Source of the DNA: an uncultured Pseudomonadota bacterium
GTDB taxonomy: Bacteria > Myxococcota_A > UBA796 > CAJQPC01
Direction: 5' to 3'
Length of the DNA stretch: 39,978 bases
NCBI GenBank assembly: GCA_913060515.1
Contig: CAJXRZ010000054.1
Coordinates: forward strand, 1 to 39,978
Positions 21,547 to 30,900 of the stretch are shown in pieces; position 1 is the first letter of the stretch, and each line of letters starts with the position of its first letter. The translations under genes were made by a program, and so were the position numbers. Under the pieces are notes generated by a model that saw nothing but the letters and a program-made list of their open reading frames with translations, had not been told where the DNA came from and made no database searches.

Positions 21547-21983
21547 CAGCGCACCCCAAGGTTTAGGCCCAGATCCACATCGCCACTCAGCCCTCGCTGG
21601 GTCCAGCCCATCGTGCCTGAGATCAGCCCTTTGTCCCCAAGCTGCCGAGACAAATCGCCCTTGGCGCGCCAAGCCACCCGCGCCAGCGGCCCTGCCTCAG
21701 TCACCATGAACACGGTGGCCGGCCCAGTGTAGAAGCCCACCTGTGCGCGCTCGCCGAAGTGGACGCCCACCAGAGCCGAGGGGCGCAAATACACGCTGCG
21801 CTGGGGCTGACCGAGCACATCCTCTTGCCAGGTGCTGGCCAAGACCTCGCCTTGAAAGGCGAGCTTTCCGGCGTCTCGTTGAAGCATGATCTGCGCGCTG
21901 GGGTGAATTCGGTGGGCGCCGGAGCTGGAGCGAACACCCACGATGCCCACGCCGCCCATGGCCAGAAAACCAAGCAGGCTCAC
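21543..21983 (-). CDS. Small beta-rich envelope protein of unknown function
   Basis: This 146-residue protein has a hydrophobic N-terminus (MSLLGFLAMGGVGIVGVR) that is either a signal peptide or an anchor. The rest reads as amphipathic beta-strands (SVYLRPSALVGVHFGERAQV, GLISGTMGWTQRGLSGDVDL) and ends in GLNLGVRW, an aromatic C-terminal residue as in outer-membrane barrels. GTG 21983 is used: it overlaps the previous stop as GTGA and has GAGGAG five bases upstream. GTG 21989 is possible too. Its own stop overlaps the next start by four bases. No known family; by context it belongs to the surface operon. Confidence 0.68.
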   Translation of the reverse strand: MSLLGFLAMGGVGIVGVRSSSGAHRIHPSAQIMLQRDAGKLAFQGEVLASTWQEDVLGQPQRSVYLRPSALVGVHFGERAQVGFYTGPATVFMVTEAGPLARVAWRAKGDLSRQLGDKGLISGTMGWTQRGLSGDVDLGLNLGVRW

Positions 21984-23008
21984 GGGCACTCCTCGACGCT
22001 GTAGACCCCAGCGAATCGAAGCTCAATGGCAGCACAGGCAGCTTGTCGCTGCTCAGCGTCGCCCAGGGCAACGAGCTGGTCCAAGTAGCGGTAGGCCACC
22101 TCGGCATCGTCGGCGTCAGCCTCGGCCTCGGCCCAGCTCTTCACCGCGTCACAGACAAGCGCCAAGGTGCCGTCCACGTCGTCCGTCTCCAGGCGAATGT
22201 CCCAAGCCGTGGCCGCGAAGACGGAGCCCAAGGCGTAGGGGTCGTAGCTCGTGGTCTCCAGCTCCGGCCTGGAGCTCACTTGCTCTGCGGTGATGCCGCT
22301 CTCCAGATCCCGAGACGGCAGGTTCAAGCTGGGCACAATGAAGCGCGGGTCTCCCGTGACCAAGCCGCCAAGCATGTCTGAGAAGCCCTCATCCAAGCTG
22401 GAGATGCCCTGGGCACCCGGGTGCTCGGGCGGAAAGAGCTTCGCGGCGTGGGGGTCACCGGTGCTCAGCAGATGAAAGACACCGTGTCCGGTCTCATGGG
22501 CCACGACGCCCGCGTTCGCTGCCAGGGGGACCTGCTTCTCGCTGAGGTCCGAGAGCAGGATGAAGGTGTTGGCCGAGGGCGCATAGGCGGCGTTCTCCAC
22601 CGGCAGGAGCGCAAGACCGATGTCTGGGACCGCCGGGGTGACCGCCATGCTCACGGGGAAGAGCGGAGCGATGGGCACGCCGACACGCTCCAGCGCATCC
22701 CGGGTGTCCTGGAGGTGCCCGTAGAAGCTGTACAGAATGAGGCCGTCCAGATCAACGGGCTCCGCAACGCCGTCCTCGACGACGGCCAAGACCTCGATCT
22801 GCCGCCCCCCGCGGTACTCCATCTCTCCACCACGCAAGGCCAAGACCCCGCCTGCGCGCATCTCTCCGAGCTCCCCTTTCATGCGCAGCGGGTCCTTCAG
22901 ACTCTCGATGGCTCGTGGCTCAACCGTGTAGCTGCCGTCGCTTTGCACCTGGAATGCGACGAGCCTGTCGGCATCCATGGAGCACCCAAGGAGCATGCTC
23001 CAGATCAT
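21980..23008 (-). CDS. Gluzincin-type zinc metalloprotease lipoprotein
   Basis: This 342-residue predicted lipoprotein starts MIWSMLLGC (Cys9). The zinc site is VVAHETGHGVFHL, HExxH at residues 171-175, with a third ligand Glu207 in SLDEGFSDMLGGL. The E-x3-D arrangement 32 residues later is that of gluzincins related to thermolysin and fungalysin. A late YDPYALGSVFAATAWDIR segment also fits that clan. It should act on proteins at the cell surface or in the periplasm; its neighbours' giant beta-helix proteins are plausible substrates, by context only. There is no obvious propeptide domain between the signal and the enzyme of the size seen in thermolysin. ATG 23008 overlaps the upstream stop (ATGA). 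The exact peptidase family is not certain. Confidence 0.8.
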   Translation of the reverse strand: MIWSMLLGCSMDADRLVAFQVQSDGSYTVEPRAIESLKDPLRMKGELGEMRAGGVLALRGGEMEYRGGRQIEVLAVVEDGVAEPVDLDGLILYSFYGHLQDTRDALERVGVPIAPLFPVSMAVTPAVPDIGLALLPVENAAYAPSANTFILLSDLSEKQVPLAANAGVVAHETGHGVFHLLSTGDPHAAKLFPPEHPGAQGISSLDEGFSDMLGGLVTGDPRFIVPSLNLPSRDLESGITAEQVSSRPELETTSYDPYALGSVFAATAWDIRLETDDVDGTLALVCDAVKSWAEAEADADDAEVAYRYLDQLVALGDAEQRQAACAAIELRFAGVYSVEECP

Positions 23009-23940
23009 CGTGCTTCTCCAATCAGAGTGACCGTATCCCCTCGGATCTCCAGCGCGGCCGGTCGCCCGCCGTAGTGCTCAGCCATGCCGACATCCATCAG
23101 CCAGACCTTGTCCTCGCAGGCGGAGATCGGGCCGTCTTGCACTGTGTGGCCGACCACCATCCGGTCCGCGCCCAGGATGTCCAAGGTCTTGTTCAACTCC
23201 TCGCAGGCCTCCGAATCCGGGTCCTTGGAGTAGTCCCGGGCCCACACCGGAGAGCTGTCGGAGTGAATCCAGGCTTGGGGCGCCGCAGCATCCCCACGCA
23301 TCCAGGCGTGCAGGTCTGCGTTGATGGCCTCCAAGCCGACCTCGGCGTGCTCGCTCAGGATTCCCCCGTGCACAAAGACCGTGCCCCCCACCTGCATGCT
23401 CAGGTTGTGTCCGGCCAGCATCATCGCGTAGGGACCGCCTGGTCTAAAGGCCGCCCCTCGCCCCCGCTCAGCCTCATCCAGGCCCATGACCAGGGCGTCA
23501 TCGCTCTCGTAGGGCACCTCGGCAAAGTCCACAAAGCCGCCGTCCGTGACGTAGCGAAAGTCCAGCTCCACGTTCATGGTCTCGTGGTTGCCCAGCAAGG
23601 GGTAGAAGCCTCCGCCCGCGTCCCAGGCTTGCTCGCTCAGGGACTCAAAGAGCTCAAGGATGGCGCGCTCATCGTCCCCGCGGTCCAGCTGATCCCCGGT
23701 CTGAACCGCGATGGTCTCCCCGCCAATCCAGCGATCCTCGGCGTCGGTGAGGCCAGCGAGCTGCAGCACATCCCGCGCCGCTTGCAGGTCTCCGTGCACA
23801 TCGGCAAAACCCACCAAGCGCTCGGGCGCCTCAATCTTGGAAGGAGGCGGCGTAGACCAAGCGGGCCGCGGCTCGACTGGGGAGTCACCGCTCTCTTCGC
23901 TTGGGGTGCAGGCAAGGAGCGCGAGAAGGAGAGGGTTCAA
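23005..23940 (-). CDS. Calcineurin-like metallophosphoesterase lipoprotein
   Basis: This 311-residue predicted lipoprotein has the signal MNPLLLALLAC with Cys11. The two-metal phosphoesterase motifs are complete: FADVHGD (45-51), TGDQLDRGDD (81-90), LLGNHETMN (116-124), and later MMLAGHNLSM, FVHGGIL and VVGHTVQDG. The layout GDVHG/GDxxDRG/GNHE with a late GHT is that of PPP-like phosphatases of the Shewanella-like (Shelph) kind, which are often exported. It should remove phosphate from proteins or small molecules outside the cytoplasm. TTG 23940 is the likely start: it overlaps the upstream stop (TTGA), has GGAG seven bases upstream and places the hydrophobic core at the N-terminus. The longer frame to 23997 puts an Arg/His-rich stretch before the signal and is less likely. 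Confidence 0.85.
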   Translation of the reverse strand: MNPLLLALLACTPSEESGDSPVEPRPAWSTPPPSKIEAPERLVGFADVHGDLQAARDVLQLAGLTDAEDRWIGGETIAVQTGDQLDRGDDERAILELFESLSEQAWDAGGGFYPLLGNHETMNVELDFRYVTDGGFVDFAEVPYESDDALVMGLDEAERGRGAAFRPGGPYAMMLAGHNLSMQVGGTVFVHGGILSEHAEVGLEAINADLHAWMRGDAAAPQAWIHSDSSPVWARDYSKDPDSEACEELNKTLDILGADRMVVGHTVQDGPISACEDKVWLMDVGMAEHYGGRPAALEIRGDTVTLIGEAR

Positions 23941-26900
23941 TTGCTGTCTCCGGAGAGATTCCCTGTGTAGCTCATGCCGCTGAGGGTCTCGGTGCACGCA
24001 TCGTCATAAAAGCCGTATTGCGCGCTGTGGCTCAGGGTCAGGTGCGAGGCCACCACCGTCGAGCTTCGACACATCAGGTTGCCCGAGAGACCATCCCCGC
24101 CGTAGCTGATCTCTGCATAGCTCAGGTCCGCGCTGCCCCCGCTCTTCACGAAGACCCCATCCCAATCCCCGGTGGACGGGCTGGCCTGGGCGCTGGTCCA
24201 GACGACCTCGGAGCCGCTGGAGCCCGAGGCGCTCAGGTCACCGCTGACGGTCCAGCGTGTGCCGGAGTCCTGCTCAAAGCGCACCCCCGCGTCCACGTCC
24301 ACAGTGCCGGTGACCGTGACATCGCCGGTGAGCGAATAGTCCACATCCAGGAGCTGAATGTCCCCGCTGTTGCTCAGAGTGCCGGCCCGGATCTCGACGT
24401 GGTCCTGGGTGTTTCCGCTGTACGCGCTGGAGGAGTCCAGCTGGTGAAAGTCCTCAGCGGTGAGGCTGAGGGGCACGCCATTGCCGCTCAGGGTGTTGCC
24501 CGTGAAGTTCGGTGCCCCACTGCCATCCAGAGCGTGCACGTAGACGCCGTAGTCTTCCGCCCCCGAGACCGTGCTGTTCTGAAGCAAGAGCTCCGAGTTG
24601 CTGTCGGCGTAGATCCCGTCGTTCTCGCAGCTCTGGATGCTGCAGCTCTCCACCTCCAGATCACTGCGCGCAAGGCTCAAACAGGCCACACCACCGCCGC
24701 CGCCGTAGCTCAGGCTCAGGCCCTCCAGCGTGCTGCCCGTGGACTGACTGAGGCGCAGACCATCCCAGTCCCCCACCGCCGGGCTGCTCTCCGAGCTGGT
24801 GAAGGTGACCCCCAAGCTGGAGCCCTGCACGTCGATATCGCCGCTCTGAAAGGAGCCTTTGTTGCCCACCGAGAGCCCCTCGCCGCTGGCGATGTAGAGG
24901 CTGACCCCATCCTCGACCGTCCACATCGGACCCGAGGAGTCAGAGACCCAAAAGCCATGGGCAATCCAGTAGTCCACATCCAAGGCCGACCAGGTCGCGT
25001 CCTCCTGGATGTCCCCGCTCATGTTGAGGATGTAGTCGTGGGTGTTGCCGCTGAAGCTGCTGGTGGAGGCCAAGTCACCGATGCTGCCCGTCACCGCTTC
25101 AACCGGGTAGCCCCCGTTCGAGGTCACCGTATTGCTATCGAAAGCGGCCGCCCCACCCAAGCCGCCCACCGCCGTGACGCCGTTGCCATCGCAGTGGCTC
25201 AGGGTGCTGCGGCTCAGCTCAAAGTCCCCATCACCGTCCACATAGAGGCAGTCTGAGCTGCTGTATTGAAGGGTCAGCGCGTCCGCATCGAACTCGGCGT
25301 CGACGTAGAGGTTGCCATAGCCGTTGCTCCCGCCGTAGCTGACGCTCACGCCCTCCAAGGTGCTGCCGCCTGCGTAGAAGTTGTCTCCGATGCGCAGGCC
25401 GTTCCAGTCCCCTGCCGCAGGCACGCTCTCCCCGCTGGTCAGCGTGATCCCGCTCACGCTGCCTTGGGCGTCCAAGCCGCCGCCATAGTTCAGCGCCACA
25501 TCCAGCCCCACGCCCGAATCGAAGTACAGCACTACGCCGTCTTCCAGGGTGAGAATGGGGTCACCGCTGCCCTGGACCGTCAGGGTGCCCGAGACGCTGT
25601 AGTCCACATCCAAGGCAGCGAAGGTGGTGTCCGCATTCAGGGTGTCGGCGTCCACGCGTACGTAGTCCTCGCCGTTGCCGGAGTAGGACGAGGTGGCCGA
25701 GAGGTTGCTGATCTCAAGGCCAGGTGCCCGCACCGGGTAGCTGCCACAGCCGGTGATGGTGTTGCCGTCGAAGCTGGGACTGCTCACATCGGAGAGCTCG
25801 CCGTCCGAGGTCAGCTGCAAGCCCACCCCAGTGCAGTCCTGGATCAGGGTGCTGGAGATGCTGGGTCCCGAGCCATTTCCGTCGACGTAGATGCCGCCGC
25901 CGCCCGAGTACATGATGTCCGTGCTGCTGATGGTGGGGGCGCTCTTGTAGATGCGAATCGCTGCGGTCGTCGCCCCGGCGTACTCCAAGGTCAGCCCTTC
26001 GACCGCCGAGCTGTCTGTCGCATCTTCGTAGAAGTACAGGCCGTCATAGTCCCCGGCCGCGGGGCTGCTCTCATTGCTCGTGAACGTCACTCCGCTGCTC
26101 GAACCGTTGATGAGCAGGGTGCCAGCGGAGCTGTAGCCGACGACCATCCCCGTGCCAGCATCGAAGGCCACGCTGGTCCCATCTTCGATGGTCAGGGTGC
26201 TTCCGGCGCGGACCTGGATGGTGCAGGTGACCGTGTGAGAGACGCTGCTCTCCCAGGTCTCATCGCTGCTGATCACCCCGCAGTGCTCCTCTGGGCAGGT
26301 GTCATCCGCCACGCCAGAGCAGTCGTCGTCGATTCCGTCGTCACAGACCTCGGTGGCGCCAGGGTTGATGAGGCTGTCCACGTCGTCACAGTCCGAGTCA
26401 TCCGAGGCGTAGCCCGTGGGCTGATCACAGCTGGCCCCCTCCCCTGAGTCGCTGCTTCCGTAGCCGTCTCCGTCGGCGTCGACGTACCAAGTGAGCGCAT
26501 CCGTGCTGCTGTCGGGATCCGTCTCCCCATCGCAGTCGTTGTCGATGCCATCGCAGATCTCTGCCGCGCTTGGGGAGATGCTCGCATCGGCATCATTGCA
26601 GTCCAGAGCGTCCGAGCTGGTCCCGCTGGGCTGGGTGCAGCTCTGGGTGCGCGTGCTGCTGTCCCCGTAGCCGTCCCCGTCCAAGTCCGCGTACCAGCTG
26701 GGCTCGTCGATGGCGCCAGACTCATCCACCGCGCCATCGCAGTCGTTGTCTCGGGTATCGCAGAGCTCATCGGCGCCTGGGAAGGAGCTGGCCCGGCCAT
26801 CGTCACAGTCGGTGGCATCGGCGCTGGTACCGCTGGGTTGCGCGCACGAGGCCATGCTGTTGCTGGAGTCGCCGTAGCCATCGGCGTCCAGGTCGGCGTA

Positions 26901-27932
26901 CCAGGTGCTGGCGTCCAGCGCGCTGTCCTCGTCGACGCTGCCATCGCAGTTGTTGTCTACGCCATCGCAGTACTCATCGGCCCCAGGACGCAGGCTCGCA
27001 TCGGCATCTTCACAGTCCAGGGTGTTGTCGGCGTAGCCAGGGGGCTGCAGGCAGGCCGCCAGGGTGAGCGCGCCGCCGTAGCCGTCCCCGTCTGCGTCCT
27101 GGTACCAGGTGGGTGCATCCAGAGCGTCCACGTCGCTGGCGCCGTCACAGTCATTGTCCAAGCCATCGCAGATCTCTTGGGCCCCAGGCGAGATCGCCGC
27201 GTCCCCGTCATCGCAGTCCGTGCCGCTGCCCACGTGGCCATCGGGCACCGAGCAGGCAAGGCTCGCCGCATCAGGGTCTCCAAAGCCGTCCTGGTCGGTG
27301 TCGGCATACCAGATCAGATCTGGGGCCTCGTCCACGACCGAATCGCAGTCGTTGTCTCGGCCGTCACAGACATCGTCCGCCAGAGCGTTGGCGAAGGCAT
27401 CGCCATCGTCGCAGTCAAAGTCATTGTCGACGTAGCCGCTGCCTGGGGACGCGCAGCCTTCTACGCCGGTCTCCGGGTCGCCGTAGCCGTCGCCGTCCGC
27501 GTCCAGATACCAAGCGGCCGTCAGGGCCTCGTCGATCTGGCCATCGCAGTTCTGGTCAACGCCATCACAGACCTCGTCGGCGCCGGGGTTCACCGAGGGG
27601 TCCATGTCCGAGCAGTCTCCAGCGTCCAAGACGTAGTTGGTCAGCTCCAGAGTGCAGCTCTCGGCCCAGGTCTCATCGTCCCCGTAGCCATCCCCGTCGG
27701 CGTCCAGGTACCAGAGTCGCCCGTGGTCCTCGTCCACGACCGAATCGCAGTCCTGATCGATGCCGTCGCAGACCTCGGATGCCCCGGGAAAGGTCTCCGG
27801 GTTGTTGTCATTGCAGTCGCCATCCGCCAGAGCAAAGCCGTCCGCGTCCGCATCCGAGAGCCATGCCTCTCCGCTGTCCTGGCTGACGTTTCGGTCCTTG
27901 CACGCCAAGGCAAGGGCAAGGGTCAACCACAT
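23937..27932 (-). CDS. Giant lipoprotein: eight MopE-like repeats plus beta-helix (second paralogue)
   Basis: This 1331-residue predicted lipoprotein has the signal MWLTLALALAC with Cys11. Residues about 27-545 hold eight MopE-like repeats of about 63 residues, each with a D-x-D-x-D-G-Y/F-G-D loop and a CDG(I/V)D(N/Q)(D/N)CDG-x-x-DE loop, EF-hand-like sites that should bind calcium or other metals. The rest is a right-handed beta-helix-like region with four landmarks, VTFTSNESSPAAGDYDGL, ITLTSGESVPAAGDWNGL, VTFTSSESSPAVGDWDGL and VVWTSAQASPSTGDWDGV. It ends MSYTGNLSGDSN. The order matches the upstream paralogue module for module, so the pair arose by tandem duplication. ATG 27932 shares a base with the upstream stop. 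It is a likely extracellular surface protein; ligand unknown. Confidence 0.88.
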   Translation of the reverse strand: MWLTLALALACKDRNVSQDSGEAWLSDADADGFALADGDCNDNNPETFPGASEVCDGIDQDCDSVVDEDHGRLWYLDADGDGYGDDETWAESCTLELTNYVLDAGDCSDMDPSVNPGADEVCDGVDQNCDGQIDEALTAAWYLDADGDGYGDPETGVEGCASPGSGYVDNDFDCDDGDAFANALADDVCDGRDNDCDSVVDEAPDLIWYADTDQDGFGDPDAASLACSVPDGHVGSGTDCDDGDAAISPGAQEICDGLDNDCDGASDVDALDAPTWYQDADGDGYGGALTLAACLQPPGYADNTLDCEDADASLRPGADEYCDGVDNNCDGSVDEDSALDASTWYADLDADGYGDSSNSMASCAQPSGTSADATDCDDGRASSFPGADELCDTRDNDCDGAVDESGAIDEPSWYADLDGDGYGDSSTRTQSCTQPSGTSSDALDCNDADASISPSAAEICDGIDNDCDGETDPDSSTDALTWYVDADGDGYGSSDSGEGASCDQPTGYASDDSDCDDVDSLINPGATEVCDDGIDDDCSGVADDTCPEEHCGVISSDETWESSVSHTVTCTIQVRAGSTLTIEDGTSVAFDAGTGMVVGYSSAGTLLINGSSSGVTFTSNESSPAAGDYDGLYFYEDATDSSAVEGLTLEYAGATTAAIRIYKSAPTISSTDIMYSGGGGIYVDGNGSGPSISSTLIQDCTGVGLQLTSDGELSDVSSPSFDGNTITGCGSYPVRAPGLEISNLSATSSYSGNGEDYVRVDADTLNADTTFAALDVDYSVSGTLTVQGSGDPILTLEDGVVLYFDSGVGLDVALNYGGGLDAQGSVSGITLTSGESVPAAGDWNGLRIGDNFYAGGSTLEGVSVSYGGSNGYGNLYVDAEFDADALTLQYSSSDCLYVDGDGDFELSRSTLSHCDGNGVTAVGGLGGAAAFDSNTVTSNGGYPVEAVTGSIGDLASTSSFSGNTHDYILNMSGDIQEDATWSALDVDYWIAHGFWVSDSSGPMWTVEDGVSLYIASGEGLSVGNKGSFQSGDIDVQGSSLGVTFTSSESSPAVGDWDGLRLSQSTGSTLEGLSLSYGGGGGVACLSLARSDLEVESCSIQSCENDGIYADSNSELLLQNSTVSGAEDYGVYVHALDGSGAPNFTGNTLSGNGVPLSLTAEDFHQLDSSSAYSGNTQDHVEIRAGTLSNSGDIQLLDVDYSLTGDVTVTGTVDVDAGVRFEQDSGTRWTVSGDLSASGSSGSEVVWTSAQASPSTGDWDGVFVKSGGSADLSYAEISYGGDGLSGNLMCRSSTVVASHLTLSHSAQYGFYDDACTETLSGMSYTGNLSGDSN
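26295..27854 (-). repeat. Eight MopE-like metal-binding repeats in the second giant lipoprotein
   Basis: Coding repeats of about 190 bp. Each has an N-terminal DADGDGYGD-type loop, a Cys-containing middle, DCDD-x(6)-P-A/G-A-x-E, and CDGxDNDCDG. The first copy lacks the WYxD lead-in and the last ends in CDDGIDDDCSGVADDTC. Copies are diverged in DNA, so this is not recent expansion. Confidence 0.88.
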
Positions 27933-30900
27933 CAGTTTGTGTCTCCGGAGGCATTGTTGCTGTAGCTCATGTTCGTGAGTGTCGCGGAGCACCAAGAATC
28001 ATCAAAAAATCCAAAACTGCTGCTGTCTTCGATGGTCACATGGTCCAAAACAGCGGTGGAGTAGTAGCAGTAAACAGAACCGGAGAGGCTGGCTCCCGCG
28101 TAGCGAACCTCGGTGTAGTTCATCTCCAAGTTGCCGTTGAAGTCCAACTTGAGTCCCTGCCAGTCCCCTGCCGCTGGCGAACTCTGAGCGCTGGTCAAGA
28201 TGATGGGGTTGCTGGCCGTGCCCTCGAAGGTGAAGTCGGTGTAATCCAGGTCCCACCAGACGCCGGGCTCGTGGTACCAGGTGCTGCCGGCCTCGATGGT
28301 CACTCCAGCGGCGTGGTTGCCCATCTTGACCGTGCTGCTGACCCAGTAGTCTGCATCCAGCGCAGGAACGTTTGCCCCGTTCGCGAAGGTGCCGCCGTCC
28401 ACGTAGATGTAGTCGAGGGTGTTTCCGGTGAAGCTGCTCCCGGTGTCCAGCTCATCGAGCTGCCCGGCGTAGGTGAGCATCGAGTAGCCAGAGCCGCTCA
28501 GTGTGTTGGTGCTCCAGCTCGCGATGGTGTGGGCCGAGACGGCGTAGTCGCTGGCTGCATCGATGGTGGTGTTGCTCAGGTAGAGCGTGCCGCCGTCGAT
28601 GCCGTTGATGCCGTCGCCGGTGCAGTCAGAGATATCGGAGCTGTCCAGCTGAACCTCTCCGCCAGACTCCAGAATCAAGCACCCCTCGCCGTCACTGCCG
28701 CCCTCGCTCAAGGTCAGGCCTTCCGCATCGAGCTCACCGTAGTTGCCGATCCTCAGGCCCACCCAGTCTCCCGCCGCCGGGCTGCTCTCTCCAGAGCTGA
28801 TGCTCACCCCAGTGCTGGTCCCGTCCACCACCAGGGAGCCGCCGTTGGTGCTGTTGGCGATGCCGACGTAAAACTCAACGCCGCGAAGGACCACGATCTC
28901 TACGCCGTCCTCTAGGGTGAGCTCCGGCGCTGGCACGCCTGTCACCTTCAAGTCGTAGGAGACCTGGTAGGGCACGTCTAGCGCTTGCCAGGTGTCGTCT
29001 TGGTAGACCCGGCCGCTGAGCAGGTTGATCAAGTCATCGCCGTTGCCAGTGTAGGCCGAGTCACTGTTCAGAGCGGAGGCGTAGTAGGGGTAGATCTCCA
29101 CGCCGTAGTCGCCGCTGGTCGTCACGGTGTTGCCCGAGAAGTTTCCAGCAGCCCCCAAGGAGCCCAAGACGTACAGGCCGCTGTCCGCGCTGTCCTGCAC
29201 CGTGGAGTCGGTCAGGATCAGCTCCCCAGCCGAGGTCACGTAGACCCCGTTCGCGTCGCTGTCGCTGATGTCCAGGTTGTCGGCGTAGACATCGCCGGCC
29301 ACGTAGAGCGCGCCGGTCCCGTTGCCGCCAGCGTAGGAGATCTCCACGCCGCTCAAGGTGCTCGTTGAGTTGTCGAAGTAGCTGCCCAGGGTCAGCCCTG
29401 ACCAGTCTCCGGCCACTGGACTGCTGTTTGCGCTGGTGAGCACGATTCCGGTTGTGCTGCCGTCCAACTCAATGCCACCGGCACGGGTCGTCGTGCCGAC
29501 GGTCAGACCCGTTCCCTCCGAGAAGTAGAGGGTCACGCCGTCCTCGATGGTCAGCACGGGGTTCCCAGTGCCGTACACCCCCAGGCTGCTCTCCAGCTCG
29601 TAGCCCACGTCCAAGAGCGCCCAGTCCGCGTCGGTGTCGATGTTGGTCCCGAAGACCTGAACGCGATCGATGCCGTTGCCGACCAGGGTGTTGCTGCTGT
29701 CCAGCTCTGGGACCGAGTCCGCCGAGACGCTCAGTGGGTAGTCCCCGCTGCCTGAGATGGTGTTGGAGGAGAAGTTGCTGCTGCCAGCGGTCTGGATGGA
29801 GGCGTCGGCGTCGATGTAGACGCCGTCCTCTGCCGCATCGGTGATGGTGCAGCCCGTCATGTCCAGGACAGCGCCGTTTCGCACAAAAACGCCATGACTG
29901 GCTGAGTCCGTGACGGTGCAGTCCACCAGATCCAGACTCACGGTGGTGATGTCGATAGCCCCACTGGAGGAGCCCGCGTAGGCCACGGTCAAGCCTTCGA
30001 TCTCCGTGTCGCCTCCGGTGCCCGTGCTGAAGTAGAGCCCATCCCAGTCCCCCGCCGCAGGTGCGCTCTCGGAGCTTGTGAAGGTGACCCCTGTGGTGCT
30101 GCCTTCGATGATCAAGTCTCCAGTCTTGCCGCTGGGTCCAATGGTCATCTTGGTGCCCGCGTCAAAGCTGACCGTCACACCGTCTTCGACCGTCACGGAC
30201 CCGCCGCTGTAGACAGAGACATCGCAGGTGACCGTGTGGTCTACGCCGCTCTTCCAGGTCTCATCGCCGGTGATGTTTCCGCAGTGGTCCTCACTGCAAC
30301 CATCGTCGGGCGTTCCATCACAGTCATCGTCGATGCCGTCGTCACAGACCTCGCTCGCCGCTGGAGAGATCGCGCTGTCGGCGTCATCGCAGTCATCGTC
30401 TCCGCTGACGTAGCCGCTGGGCTCGGTGCAAGCGGTCTTGCTGCCCGAGGAGGAGGCGCCGTAGCCATCGGAGTCCGAGTCCAGGTACCAGGTGCTCGCA
30501 TCGCTGGCGTCGTCCTCGTCCGCGCTGCCGTCACAGTCGTTGTCCGTGCCATCTCCACAGACCTCGAGCCCGGCGGGGCTGATGCTCGCGTCCGCATCGT
30601 CGCAGTCCGTGCTCGCGCTGACGTAGCCCGAGGGCGCTGTGCAGCTCGTGCTGCGGTTGCTGCTGTCGCCGTAGCCGTCCCCGTCGCTGTCCAGATACCA
30701 GTCCAGCTGGTCGATGGCAGCGTCGTCTACATCGCCGTTGCAGTCATTGTCGCGGCCATCACAGACCTCGCTGGCGCCAGGGTTGCTCTCCGCTCGGCCG
30801 TCGTCACAGTCCGTATCGTCGGCCACAAAGCCGCTGGGCTGAGAGCACGCGGCCTTGCCATTGCCCACGTCCCCATAGCCGTCGCCGTCCACGTCGGAGT

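Noticed and set aside
23941-23997. Longer starts for the phosphoesterase (23997) and the second giant lipoprotein (27995)
   Set aside because: Both extensions (Arg/His-rich, with a shared HEL...LRR pattern) are just the homologous 3' ends of the two giant genes read in another frame. They would put a long charged stretch before the signal core.
26838-27965. A 375-residue plus-strand open frame, and a similar 341-residue one at 30236-31261
   Set aside because: They lie opposite the MopE-like repeats. The Asp/Gly/Cys-rich repeats have a codon pattern that removes stops on the reverse frame, and the translations are low-complexity Val/Ile/Ala/Arg repeats with no domain or ribosome site.
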